A stretch of 41,781 bases of DNA from Lachnospiraceae bacterium. GTDB taxonomy: Bacteria; Bacillota; Clostridia; Lachnospirales; Lachnospiraceae. Under the pieces are notes generated by a model. The model did no database searches. It was given only the letters and a program-made list of their open reading frames with translations, and was not told where the DNA came from. Positions 33,143 to 39,403 of this stretch are shown here, piece after piece. The stretch is from contig JAJPXX010000060.1 of NCBI GenBank assembly GCA_021205225.1, positions 1 to 41,781 on the forward strand, written 5' to 3'. A program made the translations under genes and the position numbers. The stretch's first letter is position 1, and every line of letters starts with the position of its first letter.

Positions 33143-34966
33143 ATGAAGAATAGAAAAGCTTTTTTTGCGGGAATCGTTTTTGCTTTGCTGATAACAGCTG
33201 GAATGATATCAGGGATATATTTAGCTTGCCCGGTGAATGCTCTGAATGTGTCAGCCTCCGAGAACTCTGATGATTCGGGAGAAGAGGATGCGGATGAGAG
33301 TACGGACACCATGATAACTGCGGGCGATCTGGGACTGGCAGACGGGTGCTATTGGATTGACGTTACACTGAGCGGCGGCTCCGGGAAAGCTTCGGTCGAG
33401 AGTCCTGCGACGATTGCGATTGAGGATGGACGGGTAACCGCGACGATTGTTTTCAGTAGTAGTTATTATGATTATATGCTGATCGATGGGGAACGGTATG
33501 AGCCGGTGAATACGGAAGGAAATTCTGCTTTTGAGATTCCGGTTGACGGTTTTGATTATGAGATGGCGGTCACCGCGGATACGACCGCGATGAGCACGCC
33601 GCATGAGATTGAATATACGCTGTACTTTGATTCTTCGACCATTTGTGGGGCGGCTTCGGACGAAGATACAGATGACATAGAAAACACGAAAACGAATGAT
33701 GCGGATGCCGCAGAAGGCGGGGATGATACATCGGAAGCAGAAGATGGGGATATAGACTCTGAGGCGGATGAAGCAGACGTGAATACGGATAAAAGTGATA
33801 CGGAAAAAGTATCCGCTGCCGGGACAGCTGTGGAAAGCATTGACGCACAGGAAACGGATATAAGTGAAACCGGTATGAGTGAAATCGGGGAACGGAATTA
33901 CCCCTCTGGTGAAGACTGGTGCGGTCTTGCCTGGGAGAGCAGCCTGGAGCTTCTGTACGCGGAAATGTTTACAGTGGATTATTATGAGGGCGGTTATGCG
34001 CGGATTGTCATTGCGGATGAGGATGTGTTCTTTGTGGTTCCGGAGGGTGCGGATGTTCCGGACGGGCTTGACGGGGATGTGACTGTTTTGCAGCAGCCGA
34101 TCGAGAATATTTATCTGGTTGCGACCTCCGCGATGGACTTTTTCTGCTCTCTGGATGCGCTCGATTCCATCCGGCTTTCCGGCACAAATGCGAGCGGCTG
34201 GTATATTGAAGCGGCGCAGGAAGCGATGGAGGCGGGTGATATTCTCTATGCAGGGAAATACAGTGCGCCGGATTATGAACTGATCCTGGCGGAGAACTGC
34301 GGCCTGGCGATTGAATCCACCATGATTTACCACAATCCGGAGGTGCAGGAGAAGCTGGAAGCGTTTGGCATTCCAGTGCTGGTGGAACGATCCAGCTACG
34401 AGTCTCACCCGATGGGGCGGACGGAGTGGATGAAGCTTTATGCGGTGCTTTTGGGAAAAGAAGAAGAGGCGGAGGAGATTTTCAACGAGCAGGTCACGCG
34501 CGTGCAGGAGGTGGAGGCTTCCGAATCGCTGGGAAAGACGGTCGCGTTTTTCTACGTCACCTCGACTGGCAGCGTGAATGTCCGCAAATCCAACGATTAT
34601 GTGGCGAAAATGATTGAACTCGCGGGCGGCACCTATATTTTTGACGACCTGGGCGAGGACGACAGCGCGGTTTCGACGGTGAATATGACGATGGAAGAAT
34701 TTTACGCACAGGCGGTTGACGCGGACTATATCATTTACAACAGCACCATTGACGGTGAAATCTATACTTTGGATGAATTGTATGGAAAAAGTGCGCTGCT
34801 GGCGGATTTTAAGGCGGTGCAGGAGGGGAACGTCTGGTGTACGGGGAAAAATCTGTTCCAGGAGACCACGAGCCTCGGCGATCTGATCGTAGAGATTCAT
34901 ACGATTCTGACGGATGAGGATGTAGAGGACAGTGAACTGAATTATCTGCACCGGATCACGGAATGA
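33143..34966 (+). CDS. ABC transporter binding protein (FepB/BtuF type) with N-terminal NEAT-like domain
   Basis: Extracytoplasmic substrate-binding protein of 607 residues. A signal or anchor segment (about 1-30) ends in IYLAC, a poor lipobox with Tyr at -3, so lipid anchoring is possible but not certain. Residues about 66-170 (LADGCYWIDVTLSGGSGKAS, then FSSSYYDYMLIDGERY) form a beta-rich NEAT-like domain. A very acidic linker rich in Asp, Glu and Thr (about 172-245) leads to a two-lobed metal-chelate binding domain (about 270-600; RIVIADEDVFFVVPEG, AGKYSAPDYELILAENCGLAIEST, YNSTIDGEIYTLDEL). ATG 33143 has GGAGG 6 bases upstream; ATG 33137 is too close. The FecCD permease and ATPase follow, making a corrinoid, heme or siderophore importer; the B12 riboswitch favours a corrinoid or its precursor. 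Confidence 0.85.
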   Translation: MKNRKAFFAGIVFALLITAGMISGIYLACPVNALNVSASENSDDSGEEDADESTDTMITAGDLGLADGCYWIDVTLSGGSGKASVESPATIAIEDGRVTATIVFSSSYYDYMLIDGERYEPVNTEGNSAFEIPVDGFDYEMAVTADTTAMSTPHEIEYTLYFDSSTICGAASDEDTDDIENTKTNDADAAEGGDDTSEAEDGDIDSEADEADVNTDKSDTEKVSAAGTAVESIDAQETDISETGMSEIGERNYPSGEDWCGLAWESSLELLYAEMFTVDYYEGGYARIVIADEDVFFVVPEGADVPDGLDGDVTVLQQPIENIYLVATSAMDFFCSLDALDSIRLSGTNASGWYIEAAQEAMEAGDILYAGKYSAPDYELILAENCGLAIESTMIYHNPEVQEKLEAFGIPVLVERSSYESHPMGRTEWMKLYAVLLGKEEEAEEIFNEQVTRVQEVEASESLGKTVAFFYVTSTGSVNVRKSNDYVAKMIELAGGTYIFDDLGEDDSAVSTVNMTMEEFYAQAVDADYIIYNSTIDGEIYTLDELYGKSALLADFKAVQEGNVWCTGKNLFQETTSLGDLIVEIHTILTDEDVEDSELNYLHRITE

Positions 34967-35029
34967 TGGGAAGAGGATTGGCATTCCTGAACAATTGTGT
35001 TATCATGGTGAAAACCAGGGGGGTTACAT

Positions 35030-36028
35030 ATGAAGCGCTACACATTCTCTTTCCTTATATTAATTGTGCTGACCGGCGTCCTCTTTGTCTGGAATGTGAA
35101 TTCCGGCAGTGTAGATTTGTCGGTGGCGGAGATCTGCCGGATTATTTTTCTGCGGACGGGCGACAGTACGGCCTACAATATCATCTGGCAGATTCGGCTT
35201 CCGAGGATTCTTGCAGTTATGATTTTAGGCGGGGCACTTTCTGTGGCCGGCTTTCTTTTGCAAACCTTTTTCGGAAATCCGATTGCAGGACCGTTTGTAC
35301 TCGGCATCTCTTCCGGCTCCAAGCTGATCGTAGCGCTGGTGATGGTCTGGTATCTTTCCATGTCCAAATCGATGTCGTCAGGCGAGATGATTGCTGCTGC
35401 CTTTGTCGGCGCCATGATTTCCATGGGCTTTGTGCTGCTGGTCTCCCATAAGGTGAAGCGGATGTCGATGCTGGTCATCTGCGGTGTGATGATTGGCTAT
35501 ATCTGCTCGGCGATTACGGATTTCGTGGTGACATTCGCGGACGATTCCAACATTGTTAATCTGCATAACTGGTCGCAGGGAAGCTTTTCCGGCATGACAT
35601 GGAGCAATGTGGCGGTGATGGCAGTGGTGGTGGGTGTGACGATGGTGATTACCTTTTTCCTGTCGAAGCCGATCAGTGCTTACCAGCTCGGTGAGGTGTA
35701 CGCACAGAACCTTGGCGTGAATATTCGCGCGTTCCGCGTGGCGCTGATTCTGCTCTCCAGTGTACTCTCTGCCTGTGTGACCGCCTTTGCGGGGCCGATT
35801 TCTTTTGTGGGGATCGCGGTGCCGCATCTGGTGAAAAGCCTGCTAAAGACGGCGAAGCCTCTCCTGGTGATTCCGGCCTGCTTTCTGGGCGGCGCGGTGT
35901 TCTGCATGTTCTGTGATCTGATTGCGCGGACGGTCTTTTCCCCGACGGAGCTTTCCATCAGCACAGTGACCGCGCTGTTTGGCGCGCCGGTGGTGATTTA
36001 TATCATGGTAAAGAGGAAAGCGGGGTAA
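35030..36028 (+). CDS. FecCD/BtuC-family ABC permease
   Basis: Inner-membrane permease of 332 residues with about ten helices. Family segments are IRLPRILAVMILGGALSVAGFLLQTFFGNPIAGPFVLGISSGSK near the N-terminus, GSFSGMTWSNV in the middle, and FVGIAVPHLVKSLLK plus the closing LSISTVTALFGAPVVIYIMVKRK. GGGGGG lies about 6 bases before ATG 35030. It starts 63 bases after the binding protein and ends 5 bases before the ATPase, so all three are one importer. Members carry cobalamin, heme or ferric siderophores; regulation by cobalamin points to a corrinoid-related substrate. Confidence 0.93.
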   Translation: MKRYTFSFLILIVLTGVLFVWNVNSGSVDLSVAEICRIIFLRTGDSTAYNIIWQIRLPRILAVMILGGALSVAGFLLQTFFGNPIAGPFVLGISSGSKLIVALVMVWYLSMSKSMSSGEMIAAAFVGAMISMGFVLLVSHKVKRMSMLVICGVMIGYICSAITDFVVTFADDSNIVNLHNWSQGSFSGMTWSNVAVMAVVVGVTMVITFFLSKPISAYQLGEVYAQNLGVNIRAFRVALILLSSVLSACVTAFAGPISFVGIAVPHLVKSLLKTAKPLLVIPACFLGGAVFCMFCDLIARTVFSPTELSISTVTALFGAPVVIYIMVKRKAG

Positions 36029-36033
36029 TCGAA

Positions 36034-37230
36034 ATGGCGGAAGCAAAAGCAGACAATACACGTAAGTTTGAATCTGATGCTTCGGGGGCAGTGAAACACA
36101 CAGAACTGGGAAATTCGCCGCAACAGTTTTACTTCCGCACGGAAAAGCTCACAGTCGGCTACGACGGCAAGCCCCTGATCCGTGAGATTGAGATGCACGT
36201 TGGCCGCGGAGAAATCCTGACTCTGATCGGGCCGAACGGCGGCGGGAAATCGACGATTTTAAAGAGCATCACGCGGCAATTGAAGACGATTGCGGGCACG
36301 GTGTATCTGGAAAATGAGGTTTTGCACCGGCTTTCCGGGAAGGAGCTTTCACAGAAGATGGCGGTTGTGCTCACGGAGCGGATGCATTCGGAGCTGATGA
36401 CCTGTGAGGATATCGTGGCGACCGGGCGTTATCCCTATACGGGAACGCTGGGCATTCTGACCGATGAGGACCGGGCGAAGGTGCGGGAGGCGATGGAAAT
36501 GGTGCACGCGCTCGACCTGTGTGATCGGGATTTTAAGGCGATCAGCGACGGGCAGAGGCAGAGGATTATGCTTGCGCGCGCGATTTGCCAGGAGCCGGAG
36601 ATTATCATTCTCGATGAGCCGACTTCGTATCTGGATATCCGTCATAAGCTGGAGCTTCTTTCCATATTAAAACGGCTTGTGGCGCAGAATCAGGTCGCGG
36701 TGATCATGTCTCTGCACGAGCTGGATCTGGCGCAGAAGGTATCGGACCAGGTGATCTGCGTTCACGGGGAACACATTGACCGCGCGGGTACGCCGGAGGA
36801 AGTCTTTACCCCAGAGTATATCCGGCAGCTTTATGGGATAACGGCGGGCAGTTATAATCCCCGCTTTGGCAGCATTGAGCTGGCGGGGGCGGCAGGAGAG
36901 CCGGAGGTATTTGTGATTGGCGGGGGCGGCAGTGCAATTCCGACCTATCGTCGGCTGCAGCGGGAAGGGATTCCCTTTGCCACGGGGGTTCTGCATGAAA
37001 ATGACGTGGATTACGAGGTGGCAAAATATCTCGCGTCCGCAGTGGTTACAGAGCGGATGTTTGAGCCAGTCAGCGGGGAAAAGGTGCAGGAGGCGAGGAA
37101 AATTCTGCGCGGTTGCGAGCGCGTGATCAATTGTGTTCCAGCGTTCGGAACGATGAACGCGCGGAATGAGGAACTGGTCGCGGAGGCAGAGCGGCTGGGG
37201 ATTCTGATTGAAGAAAAGGGATATGCTTAA
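36034..37230 (+). CDS. ABC transporter ATPase (BtuD/FepC type) with C-terminal extension
   Basis: ATPase subunit of the FecCD importer, 398 residues instead of the usual 250-270. Walker A is GPNGGGKST (from residue 66), the signature loop is ISDGQRQR (about 170-177, Asp replacing Gly of LSGGQ), Walker B is IIILDEP with D194 and E195, and the H-loop is MSLHELDLA. Residues about 291-398 are an extra domain starting EVFVIGGGGSAIPTYRRL, which looks Rossmann-like and contains FATGVLHENDVDYEVAKYLA. Long BtuD proteins with a similar total length are known from haloarchaea, which fits corrinoid import. An N-terminal polar stretch of about 40 residues precedes the ATPase fold. The M3 peptidase gene follows after 16 bases. 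Confidence 0.9.
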   Translation: MAEAKADNTRKFESDASGAVKHTELGNSPQQFYFRTEKLTVGYDGKPLIREIEMHVGRGEILTLIGPNGGGKSTILKSITRQLKTIAGTVYLENEVLHRLSGKELSQKMAVVLTERMHSELMTCEDIVATGRYPYTGTLGILTDEDRAKVREAMEMVHALDLCDRDFKAISDGQRQRIMLARAICQEPEIIILDEPTSYLDIRHKLELLSILKRLVAQNQVAVIMSLHELDLAQKVSDQVICVHGEHIDRAGTPEEVFTPEYIRQLYGITAGSYNPRFGSIELAGAAGEPEVFVIGGGGSAIPTYRRLQREGIPFATGVLHENDVDYEVAKYLASAVVTERMFEPVSGEKVQEARKILRGCERVINCVPAFGTMNARNEELVAEAERLGILIEEKGYA

Positions 37231-37246
37231 GGAGGAGACGAAGAAT

Positions 37247-39073
37247 ATGGAACCGATCCATTTTTCTCAGATGCCGTATGAACGGCCGGAACTGGAGGAA
37301 TTGAAAAAAGCGCTCACTGCGCTGACACAGCAGCTGAAGGATGCGCCGGACTATGCGTCTGCGCGGACGGTGTTTTTACAGAAGGAAGAGATGGAGAAAC
37401 ACAGCTCGACGCTGTCGACTCTGGCGAGTATCCGTCATTCGATTGACACGCGCGACGACTATTATGATCAGGAAGTGAGGTTCTGGAACGCGGCATACCC
37501 GGAGCTTCAGGAATATCAGCAGGCGTGGACCATGGCGCTGCTTGAGAGTCCGTTCCGGGCAGAGTTCGCGGCGGAATATGGGGATCTGATGTTTCTCAAC
37601 GCCGAAATGGAGCTGAAGACCTTTTCGCCAGAGATTATTCCGCAGCTCCAGCGTGAGAATGATCTGACGCAGGAATACGAGAAGCTGCTGGCGTCCGCGC
37701 AGGTGGTGTTTGAAGGAAAGACTTATACGCTCTCTCAGATGACGCCGTTTAAGAATGACCCGGACGATGCGCGCCGCGAGCGCGCGTGGAAGGCGGAAGG
37801 ACAGTGGTATAAGGACAATCAGGAGCGGCTGGATGGGCTTTACGACGAGCTGGTGCATCTGCGGGATGAGATGGGCAAAAAACTCGGATATGAGAATTAT
37901 CTGCAGCTCGGTTATTACCGGATGGGGCGTAACTGCTATACGAAAGAGGACGTAGAGAAGTTCCGTCTGGCGGTGCAGAAATATCTGGTGCCGGTGGCGG
38001 ACGGGATTTTCCGGGAGCAGGCAAAACGACTGGGAAAAGAATATCCGATGAGCTTTGCGGATAATCAGCTGGAATTCCGTTCCGGGAATCCGCGCCCCTG
38101 CGGGACGCCGGAGGAGATTCTGGCGCAGGGCAGAAAGTTTTACAATGAGCTTTCTCCGGAAACCGGCGCGTTTTTTGAGATGATGATGGAGCATGGCCTG
38201 CTGGATGTGCTGAGTACGGAAGGCAAGGAGGGCGGCGGCTACTGCACAAGCATTCCAGACTATGGTGTGCCGTTTATCTTTGCCAACTTTAACGGGACGC
38301 AGGGGGATGTCGAGGTGGTGACCCACGAGGCGGGGCATGCCTTTGCCTATTATCAAAACCGCGACCGCATTCCGATGTCCGCGTGCTGGCCGACCTCGGA
38401 GGCCTGCGAGGTGCATTCGATGTCGATGGAATTCCTCGCCTGGCCGTGGGCGGAGGGCTTTTTTGAGCCAACCCCGTGCGAAGCGCATCAAAATGGGTCG
38501 CGCGAGCTGCCGCCGAGTGAAACGAGGGGGCGTTTCCAGAAGTTGGATACGCGGAAGTTCCTGTACAGCCACCTTTCCGGCGCGCTGAAATTTATCCCCT
38601 ACGGAACAATGGTCGATCATTTCCAGCACATCGTCTATGAAAGGCCGGAAATGACCCCGGCGCAGCGTCATGAGGCATGGAAGAAACTGCTTGGCATCTA
38701 TATGCCGTGGATGCGGCTGGATGGCGAGATTCCGTTTTATTCCGAGGGCGAGGGCTGGCAGCGGCAGCACCACATTTACTCCTATCCGCTCTATTACATC
38801 GATTACTGCCTGGCGCAGACGGTGTCGCTGGAATTCTGGGCGATGATGCAGAAAGAACTGCGGGAACGCGCCGAAGCGGGGGAGAAGCAGACGGCGATCC
38901 CGAAAACCTGGGCACGCTATATGGCCTACACGGAGCAGGGCGGAAGCCGCACCTTTACGGATTTGCTGAAAAATGCGGAGCTGGAGAGCCCGTTTGACGA
39001 GGCCTGCCTGCGGGGCGTGTGTGAGGAAGCAAAGCAGTGGCTGGAAAATTTTGACCTCGCGGGGATAGAATAA
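37247..39073 (+). CDS. M3-family oligoendopeptidase (PepF-like)
   Basis: Cytoplasmic zinc metallopeptidase of 608 residues that should cut short peptides. The zinc motif is HEAGH at residues 360-364 (H360, E361, H364), and the third ligand is probably E388 in SEACEVHSMSMEF. The long helical N-terminal half, FANFNGTQGDVEVVTHEAGHAF and the C-terminal YYIDYCLAQTVSLEFWAMM match the M3 clan used by bacterial PepF-like enzymes. GGAGGAG (37231-37237) gives ATG 37247; the frame runs upstream inside the ATPase gene. Its position 16 bases after the corrinoid-type transporter suggests cotranscription, though no functional link is obvious. Confidence 0.92.
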   Translation: MEPIHFSQMPYERPELEELKKALTALTQQLKDAPDYASARTVFLQKEEMEKHSSTLSTLASIRHSIDTRDDYYDQEVRFWNAAYPELQEYQQAWTMALLESPFRAEFAAEYGDLMFLNAEMELKTFSPEIIPQLQRENDLTQEYEKLLASAQVVFEGKTYTLSQMTPFKNDPDDARRERAWKAEGQWYKDNQERLDGLYDELVHLRDEMGKKLGYENYLQLGYYRMGRNCYTKEDVEKFRLAVQKYLVPVADGIFREQAKRLGKEYPMSFADNQLEFRSGNPRPCGTPEEILAQGRKFYNELSPETGAFFEMMMEHGLLDVLSTEGKEGGGYCTSIPDYGVPFIFANFNGTQGDVEVVTHEAGHAFAYYQNRDRIPMSACWPTSEACEVHSMSMEFLAWPWAEGFFEPTPCEAHQNGSRELPPSETRGRFQKLDTRKFLYSHLSGALKFIPYGTMVDHFQHIVYERPEMTPAQRHEAWKKLLGIYMPWMRLDGEIPFYSEGEGWQRQHHIYSYPLYYIDYCLAQTVSLEFWAMMQKELRERAEAGEKQTAIPKTWARYMAYTEQGGSRTFTDLLKNAELESPFDEACLRGVCEEAKQWLENFDLAGIE

Positions 39074-39118
39074 TCAGGTTACTTGTCGCAACCCGACCAC
39101 ACACTTACTGCGTGGTCA

Positions 39119-39178
39119 GGGCTTATCCCGTGCGAAGTGTGGGAGGCCACCCGGCGAGGGGTGAAAACGCAGAGGTAA
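39119..39178. repeat. Dispersed 60-base intergenic repeat, copy B
   Basis: Matches copy A at 50 of 60 positions without gaps. It is preceded by a hairpin, GACCAC (39095-39100) with GTGGTC (39112-39117), and lies 45 bases after the M3 peptidase stop and 33 before a strong promoter. Confidence 0.75.
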
Positions 39179-39211
39179 CATAATTAGTGAAATTGTTACC
39201 AAAGTTATGCG

Positions 39212-39239
39212 TTGACAAAAGTCTGATATTCGGTATAAT
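39212..39239 (+). promoter_or_regulatory. Strong sigma-A promoter of the 25-codon leader ORF
   Basis: TTGACA (39212-39217), a 16-base spacer and TATAAT (39234-39239), both perfect. Transcription should start near 39246, 24 bases before the small ORF. Confidence 0.75.
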
Positions 39240-39269
39240 GGATTTATGCGAATGAAAGGAATATGACTT

Positions 39270-39347
39270 ATGTTGAAAGGGCAGCATAGTACGAGGATGT
39301 ACAGACTGCCCTTTCTATATTTTTTTTGGTTGACTTTAGCAGGGTAA
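39270..39347 (+). CDS. 25-residue leader peptide or small membrane protein overlapping a terminator
   Basis: A short ORF with perfect upstream promoter boxes and GAAAGGA (39254-39260) 9 bases before ATG. It encodes MLKGQHSTRMYRLPFLYFFW plus LTLAG: a short basic start and a strongly hydrophobic aromatic end. The terminator hairpin 39276-39314 and its T run lie wholly inside the ORF, so translating ribosomes would melt the hairpin. This could be a translation-coupled attenuator for the peptide-binding protein gene at 39404, a small membrane peptide, or a chance frame over a terminator. I do not recognise a family. Confidence 0.4.
   Translation: MLKGQHSTRMYRLPFLYFFWLTLAG
39276..39327 (+). terminator. 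Terminator hairpin in the leader of the peptide-binding protein gene
   Basis: AAAGGGCAG (39276-39284) pairs with CTGCCCTTT (39306-39314); a run of eight Ts follows at 39320-39327 after a 5-base gap. It lies about 30-80 bases after the predicted start point, so it would yield a short RNA unless bypassed. Confidence 0.65.
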
Positions 39348-39358
39348 CGCGATAACAT
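39330..39358 (+). promoter_or_regulatory. Possible second promoter for the peptide-binding protein gene
   Basis: TTGACT (39330-39335), 17 bases, TAACAT (39353-39358), directly after the terminator T run and about 45 bases before the start codon. If real, the gene does not depend on readthrough. Confidence 0.4.
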
Positions 39359-39403
39359 AATGAAAGCATATTTCATTCGACAATTATTTCAGGAGGCGAA
39401 AAG

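Noticed and set aside
33251..34984. Open frame of 577 codons antisense to the binding protein gene
   Set aside because: No ribosome site, rich in His, Arg and Ile as expected for the mirror of an acidic protein, and no recognisable domain; the + strand gene has clear family motifs.
37376..38773. Open frame of 465 codons antisense to the M3 peptidase
   Set aside because: Composition is that of a reversed GC-biased gene and no motif is visible; the peptidase carries an intact HEAGH site.
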